DNA of 64,000 nt from an uncultured Corynebacterium sp. (GTDB taxonomy: Bacteria; Actinomycetota; Actinomycetes; Mycobacteriales; Mycobacteriaceae): contig NZ_CAMIHD010000005.1 of assembly GCF_946222835.1 (NCBI RefSeq), positions 68,944 through 132,943 of the forward strand, given 5' to 3'. How positions within the stretch are numbered: the first letter of the stretch is position 1; each line of letters starts with the position of its first letter. The translations under genes and the position numbers were made by a program. Shown here one piece after another: positions 16,098-24,481 of this stretch. The notes under the pieces were generated by a model, which worked only from the letters and a program-made list of their open reading frames with translations, ran no database searches and was not told where the DNA came from.

Positions 16098-17135
16098 ATG
16101 AACGCACTCGAGACCTACCTCACTGCCTTGGGCCCCGGCATGGACATCATCGCCGAGTGCCAAGGCATGTCTAGGTCCGAGCTTATGGACCGCGGCGCAC
16201 CCGATGCCATCGCGGCAGATCTGCTTCTTTTGTGCGAGAGTTATTTCGGCCGCACCAAATTTACGCGCCTGCAGCGCTGTGCTATTGCCGACGCCCGTCG
16301 CAACACCCATTCCATCGCCACGCTCACCGCCCTAGAGCGCATAGTTAACCGCGCGCCCAGCAAGAAGCAGGCCTGGCAACTGCGAGCCGAATGCTGTGCG
16401 ATGGCCGGCTCCATGAGCCACATCCTCAAACATGCTCGCCGGCGGCTGCGCGAGATGAAAGACAACACCGTTACCCCAGGCGTGCGCACTTATCGACGTC
16501 CCAATGACTACTGGACGCTGGCCATCACCGGAACCTCCAGTTTCATTGCGGATCTCAATGCCGCACTGGCTGCGACAGGAAAGCAATCGCTCGAGGCGGT
16601 AGAAAAGATCTTCTTCGACCAAGCGGTGGCCGCACGGGCAGAGGTGATAACCAATGCCATCGTGCCGCTGGACAAATTCATCCGTATCCGCGACGGCCAT
16701 GGCGACGATATCGAGCTCGATCTGACCAATGGCGCCACCATTAGCGGAACCGAATATCTGCGACGGGTGCTCAATGACGTCGGGTTTTCTGGCGATAGAG
16801 AAACCGGCTACGTCACGCTCGTGCACCCCGAAGAAGGTCCGGTCAACCTCTACCGCACGGCACGCGTGGTCAATGATAAACAGCGCATCATGGCCGCTGC
16901 AGAAAACCCACGCTGCGCCTGGCCGGGATGTAACCAGCCGGCCGCTCTCTCTCAGGTCCACCACCTCAAAGCATGGAGCAACGGTGGGGAGACGAATATG
17001 AAAAACCTGGTCATGTGCTGCGCTTATCATAATGGAGTCAACGACGATGACCCCAACGCCCCACCCCGGCGTGGCCGCCTCGAGCGGGTGGGTGGCCGCA
17101 TCGTGTGGCGACCACCGTTTACCCCGCGCGAGTAA
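16098..17135 (+). CDS. DUF222/13E12-type protein with C-terminal HNH nuclease domain
   Basis: A 345-residue protein. The N-terminal two thirds is the helical DUF222 region (YFGRTKFTRLQRCAIADARR, PNDYWTLAITGTSSFIADLNAAL). The C-terminus is an HNH domain: CAWPGCNQPAALSQVHHLKAWSNGGETNMKNLVMCCAYHNGVNDD, with paired Cys for zinc and HH...N...H catalytic residues intact. I chose the ATG at 16098 because it aligns with the start of the paralogue at 1-613. Family members are numerous in actinobacteria, sometimes as mobile repeats; no terminal repeats are seen here. A bidirectional terminator follows. Confidence 0.88.
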   Translation: MNALETYLTALGPGMDIIAECQGMSRSELMDRGAPDAIAADLLLLCESYFGRTKFTRLQRCAIADARRNTHSIATLTALERIVNRAPSKKQAWQLRAECCAMAGSMSHILKHARRRLREMKDNTVTPGVRTYRRPNDYWTLAITGTSSFIADLNAALAATGKQSLEAVEKIFFDQAVAARAEVITNAIVPLDKFIRIRDGHGDDIELDLTNGATISGTEYLRRVLNDVGFSGDRETGYVTLVHPEEGPVNLYRTARVVNDKQRIMAAAENPRCAWPGCNQPAALSQVHHLKAWSNGGETNMKNLVMCCAYHNGVNDDDPNAPPRRGRLERVGGRIVWRPPFTPRE

Positions 17136-17158
17136 GCGCCGCCTCTAAAACGAGCGAA

Positions 17159-17187
17159 AAGGCGCTCAGAGATAGTCTGAGCGCCTT
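17159..17187. terminator. Bidirectional terminator between the HNH gene and guaA
   Basis: A perfect 12-bp stem, AAGGCGCTCAGA (17159-17170) with TCTGAGCGCCTT (17176-17187), and a 5-base loop. It is centred between convergent genes and flanked by A-rich and T-containing ends on both sides. Confidence 0.85.
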
Positions 17188-17201
17188 CTACGCATACCGT
17201 T

Positions 17202-18776
17202 TTACTCCCACTCGATGGTTCCCGGGGGCTTGGAGGTACAGTCCAAGACCACGCGGTTGACATCCTTCACCTCGTTGGTGATACGGGTAGAGATCTTCTC
17301 CAGTACCTCGTATGGCAGGCGAGTCCAGTCTGCGGTCATGGCGTCCTCCGAGGACACTGGGCGCAGCACGATGGGGTGGCCGTAGGTGCGGCCGTCACCT
17401 TGCACACCAACGGAACGGACGTCGGCCAGCAGCACGACTGGGCACTGCCAAATCTGGTCATCCAGGCCGGCATTGGTCAGCTCGGTGCGGGCAATAAGAT
17501 CCGCCTCACGCAGCGTCTCCAAGCGTTCATCGGTTACCTCACCGATAATGCGGATGCCCAATCCCGGGCCAGGGAATGGCTGACGGTTGACGATTTCTTC
17601 TGGCAGACCCAACTCGCGGCCGACGGCGCGTACCTCGTCTTTAAACAGTAGACGCAGCGGCTCAACCAGTTCGAACTCCACGTCATCTGGCAAACCGCCG
17701 ACATTATGGTGAGACTTAATATTCGCCGTGCCGTCGCCGCCGCCAGACTCGACCACGTCCGGGTACAGCGTGCCTTGGACGAGGTAGTCGACGGTGGAGC
17801 CTGCAGGGGCGTCGTCAAGCACGCCCGCAACCGCACGCTCAAAGGACCGGATAAACTCCGCGCCGATGGCCTTACGTTTAGCTTCAGGGTCGCTAACGCC
17901 TGCCAGCTTCTCCAAGAACGCAGCGCGCTCGTCCGCAGTCACCAGCTTCGCGCCGGTGGAGGCAACAAAGTCCTTTTCCACCTGCTCACGCTCGCCGGCA
18001 CGCAGCAAGCCGTGATCTACGAAAACACAGGTGAGGCGATCACCGATGGCACGCTGCACCAGTGCGGCCGCCACAGCAGAGTCCACACCGCCGGATAGGC
18101 CACAGATGGCGCGGCCTTCCTCGCCCACCTGCGCGCGGACATCCGCAATGAGCTGCTCAGCGATATTATCGGCCGTCCAGTTCTGCTCTAGGCCGGCAAT
18201 CTCGGTCAGGAAACGGGTAAGCACTTCCTGGCCGTGCGGCGAGTGCTGCACCTCAGGGTGGTACTGCACACCGGCCATCTTCTTTTCCAGGCACTCCATC
18301 GCTGCAACCGGGGCACCGGCCGAAGTGGCCGTAACTTCAAAGCCTTCGGGAGCGGCAGATACGGCATCACCGTGAGACATCCACACCTTGTGGGTGGCCT
18401 CCAATCCATCGTGAAGCACTCCTGCCTTGACATTCATGTCGGTGCGGCCGTACTCACGCTCGCCGGTCGACGAGACGGTGCCACCAAGAGCATGGTTCAT
18501 GGCTTGGAAACCGTAGCAGATGCCGAAAACCGGAATGCCGAGCTCAAGCAGCTCCGGCTTCAGGGCCGGGGCACCGTCAGCATAGACAGAAGACGGACCG
18601 CCCGACAGGATTAGCGCGGCGGGATCTTTGGATTTAATTTCCTCTACGGACGCGGAGTGAGGGACAACCTCGGAGTAAATCTTGGCCTCGCGCACGCGAC
18701 GGGCAATAAGCTGCGCGTACTGAGCGCCAAAGTCCACTACGAGGACGGGGCGCGGGGTAGTATTTGGCTTAGTCAC
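17202..18776 (-). CDS. guaA: GMP synthase (glutamine-hydrolysing)
   Basis: A 524-residue enzyme that aminates XMP to GMP using glutamine and ATP, the last step of guanine nucleotide synthesis. The N-terminal class I amidotransferase has nucleophile Cys 87 in GICYGFQAM and the His/Glu pair in QYHPEVQHS. The ATP pyrophosphatase P-loop is LSGGVDSAVAA. The C-terminal dimerisation/XMP region has RQPFPGPGLGIRIIGEV and ends in CTSKPPGTIEWE. Full length. It belongs with guaB3 and guaB nearby, separated by a small lipoprotein on the other strand. Confidence 0.97.
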   Translation of the reverse strand: MTKPNTTPRPVLVVDFGAQYAQLIARRVREAKIYSEVVPHSASVEEIKSKDPAALILSGGPSSVYADGAPALKPELLELGIPVFGICYGFQAMNHALGGTVSSTGEREYGRTDMNVKAGVLHDGLEATHKVWMSHGDAVSAAPEGFEVTATSAGAPVAAMECLEKKMAGVQYHPEVQHSPHGQEVLTRFLTEIAGLEQNWTADNIAEQLIADVRAQVGEEGRAICGLSGGVDSAVAAALVQRAIGDRLTCVFVDHGLLRAGEREQVEKDFVASTGAKLVTADERAAFLEKLAGVSDPEAKRKAIGAEFIRSFERAVAGVLDDAPAGSTVDYLVQGTLYPDVVESGGGDGTANIKSHHNVGGLPDDVEFELVEPLRLLFKDEVRAVGRELGLPEEIVNRQPFPGPGLGIRIIGEVTDERLETLREADLIARTELTNAGLDDQIWQCPVVLLADVRSVGVQGDGRTYGHPIVLRPVSSEDAMTADWTRLPYEVLEKISTRITNEVKDVNRVVLDCTSKPPGTIEWE

Positions 18777-18809
18777 GCCCCATAGTCTAACCCACTAAAC
18801 TGATAGCTT

Positions 18810-19181
18810 ATGAAGCGCTTGGCCATTGTGCTCACCACGGGACTGTTGTTGTGCGGTTGTGACGCCACTCCTACCACCGCCGAAGTGACGTCTGTACTGG
18901 ATGAACAAGGCCCGCAGCAGGTAACACTTCCAGCCGAAGAAGTCTTTGGAAGCAAGTGGGATAAGTGGATTCCCTTGTGCGGAACCCGGCAGGCAGAGCG
19001 CGTGGGGTACCCAGAGGTTGCGCATAATTCGGTAGTCCTACGCGCGGCCACAGAAGAGAAAGTCGTAGAGCTCAATCCAGCGGGCGCACGCGTGTGCCCA
19101 GTCCAAGATGCAGGACAATGGCGGCCGATGGCACGAGAGACCACATGGAGGAGGGAAGGCGGTTGGCAGTTGATTTCCTAA
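18810..19181 (+). CDS. Small lipoprotein of unknown function
   Basis: A 123-residue protein with signal peptide MKRLAIVLTTGLLLCGC, lipobox LLCGC (Cys 17), and a short mature domain with two more cysteines (IPLCGTRQ and RVCPVQD) that could form a disulphide. It is encoded divergently from guaA, 33 bases away, and convergent with guaB3. No family recognised. Confidence 0.65.
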   Translation: MKRLAIVLTTGLLLCGCDATPTTAEVTSVLDEQGPQQVTLPAEEVFGSKWDKWIPLCGTRQAERVGYPEVAHNSVVLRAATEEKVVELNPAGARVCPVQDAGQWRPMARETTWRREGGWQLIS

Positions 19182-19240
19182 TCACTCTCCTTCTCCGCCA
19201 CGCTCTACCTCTCCAGAGGAGAAAGAAGCTTTGAAACAAA

Positions 19241-19271
19241 ACGCGGCTGCGCCGAGAAAGCACAGCCGCGT
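19241..19271 (-). terminator. guaB3 terminator
   Basis: ACGCGGCTG (19241-19249) pairs with CAGCCGCGT (19263-19271). Read on the minus strand the stem is followed by TTTTGTTTC, a typical intrinsic terminator, 18 bases after the guaB3 stop. Confidence 0.85.
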
Positions 19272-19288
19272 CGGGGACTCTCGTACGG

Positions 19289-20452
19289 TTAGTAACGAAC
19301 AGCGAGTTCGACCTTCTGGAAGGACTTCAGGTCGGTGTAGCCACACTTTGCCATGGAACGGCGCAGCGCGCCGACCAAGTTGGTGCGACCGAATGGCTCG
19401 CTAGAGGGTCCGTGCAGCACGGTTTCCAGCGACGGGGCAGTAGACTCTTCTGCAGCTTCGGCCGGGGTGCCGGTGGTGAGGAAATCAACGTCCAAATCAG
19501 TATCAGCCCCAGAGAACTGGACAAAGCCGCGTGGGAAGCGCGGGTGGCCGGCCGTAGCAGGCCAGTACCAGCCCTTTCCGCCAGCCTCGCGAGCTTGGGC
19601 AAGCAATGGGCCAAGAGCCACACCATCGGCGCCGCAGGCAAAGGCCTTGGCAATACTGCCGGAGTTTTCAAACTCGGTATCGGCGATGATGTGCACGTAG
19701 CGGCCGCCAGTCTCGTCGAGGTAGTCGCGTCGGGCTGCGGCGGCGTCGGCAATCGCGGTGCCCATGGCCGAGTCGATGCCTACGGTCTCGGCGTTGGTCG
19801 TCACGCCCGCGCCCACGATGACGCCGGCCGCGCCGGTGCGCATCAGGTGCAGCGCGGTGGTGTAGTCAGTAACTCCACCGGCGATAACCGGAACATCCAG
19901 TGAGCCGATGAACTCCTTGAGGTTCAGCGGCTCGCCCCCGGTTGCCACGTGTTCGGCCGAGACCAAGGTGCCCTGAATAAACAGCAGCTCGGCACCGGCC
20001 GCGATGACCTTCGGGGCCATCTCGCGAGCATTTTGCGGAGAAACGCGCACAGCGACGGTGACGCCAGAGTCGCGGACTTGGGCGATGCGCTGGGTGAGGA
20101 GGGCGTCGTCAAGCGGTGCGGCGTGCAGCTCCTGAATGATGGAGTTATCGCCCGGCTGCGAGTAAATGCGAGCTAGAGCGCCTTCGAGGTCCTCGTGGCG
20201 GCCCCACAAACCCTCGGCATTGATGACACCCAAGCCCCCCTGCTTGCCCATCTCGATGATGAACTCGGGCGTGGCGAGCGCATCGGTGGGGTGGGACACA
20301 AAGGGAATATCGAAGGTATAGGCATCGATATTCCAGGTGGTGTCCACGTCCTTGGAGGAGCGGGTACGGCGTTGCGGCACGATGGATAGTTGCTCTAGAT
20401 CAAAGGTGCGGCGGGCCTCGCGGCCGATGCCGATTTCGGCGTATTCACGCAT
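19289..20452 (-). CDS. guaB3: GuaB3 family IMP dehydrogenase-related protein
   Basis: A 387-residue TIM-barrel protein of the IMP dehydrogenase/GMP reductase superfamily, as encoded next to guaB in almost all actinobacteria (Rv3410c type). There is no CBS pair. Motifs seen: SHPTDALATPEFIIEMGKQGGLGVINAEG, VRVSPQNAREMAPKVIAAGAELLFIQGTLVS and VGAGVTTNAETVG. The usual GSxCTT catalytic loop of IMPDH is not present in that form. Some actinobacterial homologues act as GMP reductases, so IMPDH activity should not be assumed. The start is seven bases after the guaB stop, in one operon. Confidence 0.92.
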   Translation of the reverse strand: MREYAEIGIGREARRTFDLEQLSIVPQRRTRSSKDVDTTWNIDAYTFDIPFVSHPTDALATPEFIIEMGKQGGLGVINAEGLWGRHEDLEGALARIYSQPGDNSIIQELHAAPLDDALLTQRIAQVRDSGVTVAVRVSPQNAREMAPKVIAAGAELLFIQGTLVSAEHVATGGEPLNLKEFIGSLDVPVIAGGVTDYTTALHLMRTGAAGVIVGAGVTTNAETVGIDSAMGTAIADAAAARRDYLDETGGRYVHIIADTEFENSGSIAKAFACGADGVALGPLLAQAREAGGKGWYWPATAGHPRFPRGFVQFSGADTDLDVDFLTTGTPAEAAEESTAPSLETVLHGPSSEPFGRTNLVGALRRSMAKCGYTDLKSFQKVELAVRY

Positions 20453-20459
20453 GATATTC

Positions 20460-21980
20460 CTAGCGGTAGTTTGGTGCTTCTGCGATTTGCTGCAGGTGGT
20501 GTGGGTGGGATTCCTTTAGCCCCGCGGCGGTGATCTGAACGAAGCGCTTGGTCTTCAGCTCGGCCAGAGTAGCGGAGCCGGTATAGCCCATGGAGGCGCG
20601 CAGGCCACCGATGATCTGGTGCACGATGGCATCGATATCGCCGCGGAAAGGCACGCGCCCCTCAACGCCTTCCGGAACCAGCTTGTCCTCGCTGCGGACA
20701 TCGGCCTGGAAGTAGCGATCCTTGGAATAGGAGCGCTTTTCGCCGGAAAGTCCACGGCCCTGCATGGCGCCCATGGAGCCCATGCCGCGGTAGCGCTTAT
20801 ACTGCTTGCCTTGGTAGACCACGATGTCACCGGGAGCTTCGGTGGTGCCGGCAAACATGGAACCCAGCATGACGGTATCGGCGCCGGCCGCCAAGGCCTT
20901 AGCGACGTCGCCGGAGTACTGCATGCCGCCATCGCCGATCACCGGTACACCGGCCGGGCCAGCTACCGCGGCGGCTTCCATCAGGGCCGTAATCTGCGGC
21001 GCGCCCACGCCGGCGACGACGCGGGTGGTGCAAATGGAGCCTGGGCCGATACCGACCTTGATGGCGTCCGCGCCGGCATCGATCATTGCCTGGGCTGCCT
21101 CGCGGGTGGCGAGGTTACCGCCGATGACATCGACCTTGGAACCGAAATCCTTCTGCACGCGAGAGACCATCTCCAGCACGCGGTTATTGTGGGCGTGGGC
21201 GGAGTCGACGACGAGGGCGTCTACGCCGGCGTCGACAAGCGCGGCGGCGCGCTGGTAGGACTCTTCACCGGTACCAATGCCGGCCGCAACCAACAAGCGA
21301 CCGGCCGAGTCCTTAGACGCATTGGGGTACTGCTCGGATTTCACAAAGTCCTTGACGGTGATCAGGCCGGTGAGCTTATTATCCGCATCGACGATGGGCA
21401 GCTTTTCCACCTTATTGGCCGACAGCAGTTCGAGGGCCTCCTTCTTAGATACGCCCTCGCGCGCAACAACAAGCGGCATGGCCGTCATAACCTCGCTGAC
21501 CTTGCGGTCAAAGTCAGGCTCGAAGCGCATATCGCGGTTGGTGCAAATACCGACTAAGGTGCCGTCCTCATCTACTACCGGCAGGCCGGAGATACGGAAG
21601 CGGGCGCACAGCGCGTCTACTTCCCTAATGGTCATATCCGGGCGGGCGGTAATGGGGTCGGTGACCATGCCGGACTCGGAGCGTTTGACTATTTCTACCT
21701 GCTCGGCCTGGTCCTCGGTAGAAAGGTTGCGGTGCAGCACGCCGATACCACCCTGGCGGGCCATGGCAATGGCCATGCGGGCCTCAGTCACGGTATCCAT
21801 GGCGGCCGAGGCAAGCGGGACGCCGAGGCGAATATTGCGGGTAAACTGCGCGCCGGTATCGACCTCGGAGGGCACGATATTAGATTCGGCGGGCAACAGA
21901 AGCACATCGTCAAAGGTCAGGCCGCGCAGGGCCACCTTGTTCGGGTCATCTCCACCAGTATGAATACGGTTCTCGCTCAT
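20460..21980 (-). CDS. guaB: IMP dehydrogenase
   Basis: A 506-residue enzyme oxidising IMP to XMP with NAD, the committed step to GMP. TIM barrel interrupted by two CBS domains (about residues 115-235: MVTDPITARPDMTIREVDALC and VSEVMTAMPLVVAREGVSKKEALELL). The catalytic loop GIGPGSICTTRVVAGVG holds the active Cys. The flap is GRGLSGEKRSYSKDRYFQ, and the C-terminus is KRFVQITAAGLKESHPHHLQQIAEAPNYR. First gene of the guaB-guaB3 operon, divergent from the DUF5319 gene. Confidence 0.97.
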   Translation of the reverse strand: MSENRIHTGGDDPNKVALRGLTFDDVLLLPAESNIVPSEVDTGAQFTRNIRLGVPLASAAMDTVTEARMAIAMARQGGIGVLHRNLSTEDQAEQVEIVKRSESGMVTDPITARPDMTIREVDALCARFRISGLPVVDEDGTLVGICTNRDMRFEPDFDRKVSEVMTAMPLVVAREGVSKKEALELLSANKVEKLPIVDADNKLTGLITVKDFVKSEQYPNASKDSAGRLLVAAGIGTGEESYQRAAALVDAGVDALVVDSAHAHNNRVLEMVSRVQKDFGSKVDVIGGNLATREAAQAMIDAGADAIKVGIGPGSICTTRVVAGVGAPQITALMEAAAVAGPAGVPVIGDGGMQYSGDVAKALAAGADTVMLGSMFAGTTEAPGDIVVYQGKQYKRYRGMGSMGAMQGRGLSGEKRSYSKDRYFQADVRSEDKLVPEGVEGRVPFRGDIDAIVHQIIGGLRASMGYTGSATLAELKTKRFVQITAAGLKESHPHHLQQIAEAPNYR

Positions 21981-22062
21981 CGAGGTCTCTCCTTAACAGG
22001 TTTAGCGGCTACCACAACTGTAGTGCTTTGCCGGCCGAAGACACCATTTGGGCAGGGGTAAA

Positions 22063-22091
22063 TTGCCTCGGGCGGGTAAGTTCAATAGGCT
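22063..22091 (+). promoter_or_regulatory. Leaderless promoter of the DUF5319 gene
   Basis: TTGCCT (22063-22068), 17-base spacer, TAGGCT (22086-22091), then seven bases to the GTG at 22099. Transcription would start at the first base of the codon. No Shine-Dalgarno sequence is present. Confidence 0.6.
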
Positions 22092-22098
22092 CGCAGGC

Positions 22099-22470
22099 GT
22101 GAACTTCTTCGCCAATATGCCCCGCGATCCTTTCGCCGATGACCCGAATGACCCCGCCTCCTTCCTGGAGGAGGACGAGCAGGTCATGCCGCTTAGCGAC
22201 GAAGACCGGATCGCCATCATCCACGACCTCGCCCTGGTGCAGAAATTCGCGTCCATCCTCGGCCCGCGCGGCATCGATGGCATCTTCTTCCTGTGCGAGG
22301 ACTGCCAGGAAAACCACTTCTATGAGTGGGATATTATGGCCGCCAATATGCGCGCCACGCTGGAGGGGGAGCTAGCGCCGGTGCATGAACCAGGCGCCGA
22401 GCCCGATCCAACCCGCTATGTCCCCTGGGACTACGCCTTGGGCTACTTAGATGGCTTGGAGGGCCGCTAG
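22099..22470 (+). CDS. DUF5319 domain-containing protein
   Basis: A 123-residue acidic cytosolic protein conserved in this exact place across mycolic-acid bacteria (Rv3412 type, between guaB and the sigD region). Characteristic features are the N-terminal MPRDPFADDPNDPASFL stretch and the FLCEDCQENHFYEWDIM motif, where CEDC could bind a metal. I chose the GTG at 22099 because a promoter places the mRNA start there. Function unknown. Confidence 0.85.
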   Translation: MNFFANMPRDPFADDPNDPASFLEEDEQVMPLSDEDRIAIIHDLALVQKFASILGPRGIDGIFFLCEDCQENHFYEWDIMAANMRATLEGELAPVHEPGAEPDPTRYVPWDYALGYLDGLEGR

Positions 22471-22472
22471 CT

Positions 22473-23225
22473 CTACTGCTGCCCCAGCTCGATGGTGGTC
22501 GTCGGCTCACCCTCCACGTTGGGGTTGGGCTGCGGGTCAGGCTGCGCCTGCTCAGTGACCACCACAGTTTCGGTGGCGTGCTGAGTTTCGGTCACGGTGA
22601 CCTGTTCCGGCTGCTGCTCCGGCTGAGAGACTTCTTCCGCCACGGTTTCGGTGGCGGTCTCCGTCACGGTGTGCGGGGTGGGCTTCGGGTGCGCAGAGCG
22701 CTTTTGTTCCGCCTCGCGGTTAGCGGCGATGGCCTTTTCTTCTTTGCCTTCGGCCTCATCCAGCTTGGCGCGGGCGTCCTTCATCAGTTCGCGAGCGCCT
22801 TCAATATCGCCTTCGGCCGCGCGAGATTCCATCTCTTCCAACGTGCCAGCCAGCTCTACGTTGCGGGTCTTATCGCCCTTATCAAAGGTTCCGGCGTGCA
22901 GCATGGCTCCACCGGCTCCAGCGATGACTAGGGTTGCGGCCGCCGCACCGATGAGCCCATGTACAAACGGGCCGCCGCGGCGGCGCTTGCGGGCCTGGCC
23001 TAGGTCGATGACCTCAGGCTCAGCTTCGGCGCCTTCTACCAGCGGGGCTGGAGGCGTCTGCTTATCGACGTCCCCCTTTAACTCCAGCAGCAGCTCCGCC
23101 AGGTCATCCTGGCCGTCGGAAGGGTTAGTTCCCTTCGAAAGCTCGGTGAGGAATGCATCATCATCTACCAAGGGCTGGAGCTGATCTGCAAGGTCGTCAT
23201 TATCGCCGTGGTGCTTCGGTGCCAT
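22473..23225 (-). CDS. rsdA: Anti-sigma-D factor RsdA
   Basis: A 250-residue single-pass membrane protein encoded directly after sigD. The N-terminal cytosolic segment (DDLADQLQPLVDDDAFLTELSKG and LAELLLELKGDVD) resembles the region of RsdA that holds sigma-D. One transmembrane helix lies near residues 88-108 (GLIGAAAATLVIAGAGGAML). The extracytoplasmic part has a coiled-coil-like stretch (LEEMESRAAEGDIEGARELMKDARAKLDEAEGK) and a long Thr/Glu/Val/Pro-rich tail. In mycobacteria RsdA is released by ClpP-dependent degradation. It sits 65 bases from sigD. Confidence 0.88.
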   Translation of the reverse strand: MAPKHHGDNDDLADQLQPLVDDDAFLTELSKGTNPSDGQDDLAELLLELKGDVDKQTPPAPLVEGAEAEPEVIDLGQARKRRRGGPFVHGLIGAAAATLVIAGAGGAMLHAGTFDKGDKTRNVELAGTLEEMESRAAEGDIEGARELMKDARAKLDEAEGKEEKAIAANREAEQKRSAHPKPTPHTVTETATETVAEEVSQPEQQPEQVTVTETQHATETVVVTEQAQPDPQPNPNVEGEPTTTIELGQQ

Positions 23226-23290
23226 GATGGTGTCTCTCCCCCTTCCTTTCTGTTATGAAATATCTGCTGTGAGATTGGGCTATAAGCCCT

Positions 23291-23881
23291 TTAGCGTGCA
23301 GTTTCCTGCGCGGCTTGGAGGGTCTTTCGCAATTGAGCTAGTGCTCGGTGTTGTGCCACACGGACCGCGCCTGGAGTGGAACCCACAATTTCCGCGGTCT
23401 CTTCTGCTGACAAACCGTTGAACACGCGCAGAATAACGATGTTTTTCGCCTTATCACTTAATGTATCGAGCAAGGCGCGCATTCTGTTACTACCGTCGGC
23501 CTCTAGCGCCCACTCTTCAGGAGTGACTTCACGCGCGGAGTCTTCCGGAATTTCTTCGGTAGGCGTGGACTTATCGCGGCCCATCGCGCGGTGAGCATCG
23601 GTGACCTTATTAAATGCGATGCCGTAAACATAGGCCATAAAAGGACGGCCCTTGTCCTCATAGGAACCAATCGAGGTAGCCACTGCTAGGCAAATCTCTT
23701 GGGCCACATCTTCCGCGGTGGGTTGGCGGCCGCCCCCGATGCGGGCGCGGCAGTAACGCAGGACCTGCGGGTGAATGATCTGCAGGACTTTTTGCAGCGC
23801 TCGACGGCTGCCGTCGACGGCATGCGGAACGAGATCCGCTAGCTCCTGTTCCTTATCACTCACGTATGCACCCTCTGACAT
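23291..23881 (-). CDS. sigD: RNA polymerase sigma-D factor (ECF family)
   Basis: A 196-residue ECF sigma factor. Region 2 (RRALQKVLQIIHPQVLRYCRARIG, DVAQEICLAVATSIGSYEDKGRPFMAYVYGIAFNKVTDAHR) and region 4 (LSDKAKNIVILRVFNGLSAEETAEIVGSTPGAVRVAQHRALAQL) are complete. In Corynebacterium SigD controls cell-envelope and mycomembrane genes. The ATG at 23881 is used here; a GTG six codons downstream is possible. Negative control by the adjacent rsdA product is expected. A housekeeping-type promoter is at 23900-23929. Confidence 0.93.
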   Translation of the reverse strand: MSEGAYVSDKEQELADLVPHAVDGSRRALQKVLQIIHPQVLRYCRARIGGGRQPTAEDVAQEICLAVATSIGSYEDKGRPFMAYVYGIAFNKVTDAHRAMGRDKSTPTEEIPEDSAREVTPEEWALEADGSNRMRALLDTLSDKAKNIVILRVFNGLSAEETAEIVGSTPGAVRVAQHRALAQLRKTLQAAQETAR

Positions 23882-23899
23882 GTTTTAAACCGGTAACTA

Positions 23900-23929
23900 A
23901 CCATATTGGCACACGGGAAGTTTATGCAA
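23900..23929 (-). promoter_or_regulatory. sigD promoter
   Basis: On the minus strand TTGCAT (23929-23924), an 18-base spacer and TATGGT (23905-23900), 19 bases upstream of the sigD ATG. It looks like a principal-sigma promoter, not an ECF autoregulated one. Confidence 0.5.
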
Positions 23930-24169
23930 AGGCAACGCGCGGCCCCAGCGCGTGCGCAACCCGAGCGGAAGAAAATTCACAAACCGTTAACCTTTGTCGT
24001 TTCCGCTGGTAAACAGCGGGGCTGAAGGGGTAAACAGGGGAAGAATACCTAAAAGTCAAAAATAGGTAACCCATCGTTAACCCACGCGCGAAACACTACG
24101 TGAGGTTGCTTCCCGTAACGCTGCGGAAGCCACACAGGAATTCTCGTCCTTACAAAGGAGCTTAGTAAC
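23930..24169 (+). other. Divergent sigD-whcB regulatory region
   Basis: About 290 bases lie between the sigD and whcB starts. It contains GTTAACC twice, GGTAACC once, a CGCTG-N5-CAGCG hairpin (24005-24019), and an inverted repeat GCTTCC/GGAAGC (24108-24113 and 24125-24130) around GTAACG. GTAACG is the -35 reported for mycobacterial SigD, so whcB control by SigD is possible but unproven. No ORF is seen. Confidence 0.4.
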
Positions 24170-24472
24170 GTGTCTCAGCCTCATTTGCTTCCCGGTCCCA
24201 CCGCTGACCTGTGGGATTGGCAGCTACAAGGCGCCTGCCGCGGAGAAAACTCGGACGTGTTTTATCACCCGGATGGCGAGCGCGGCCGCGCCCGCGCCCA
24301 GCGCGAGAATCGCGCCAAAGCCATCTGCAGTTCTTGCCCGGTCATTGATTTGTGCCGCGAGCATGCCTTGCAATCCGCCGAGCCCTACGGTGTATGGGGC
24401 GGAATGAGCGAATCCGAACGCGTCGTAGAGCTTCGCCAGCGCCGACGCGCCACCGCGCCGGTCAACGCTTAG
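24170..24472 (+). CDS. whcB: WhiB-family iron-sulphur transcriptional regulator
   Basis: A 100-residue WhiB protein. Four cysteines (GACRG and CSSCPVIDLC) bind the 4Fe-4S cluster, GVWGG is the turn contacting sigma-A, and the C-terminal RQRRRAT is the basic DNA-binding tail. The location between sigD and groEL corresponds to whiB3 of Mycobacterium and whcB of C. glutamicum, on which the symbol is based. Expected to sense redox or NO through the cluster. The GTG start at 24170 follows AAAGGAG. Confidence 0.9.
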   Translation: MSQPHLLPGPTADLWDWQLQGACRGENSDVFYHPDGERGRARAQRENRAKAICSSCPVIDLCREHALQSAEPYGVWGGMSESERVVELRQRRRATAPVNA

Positions 24473-24481
24473 GACGGGAAA

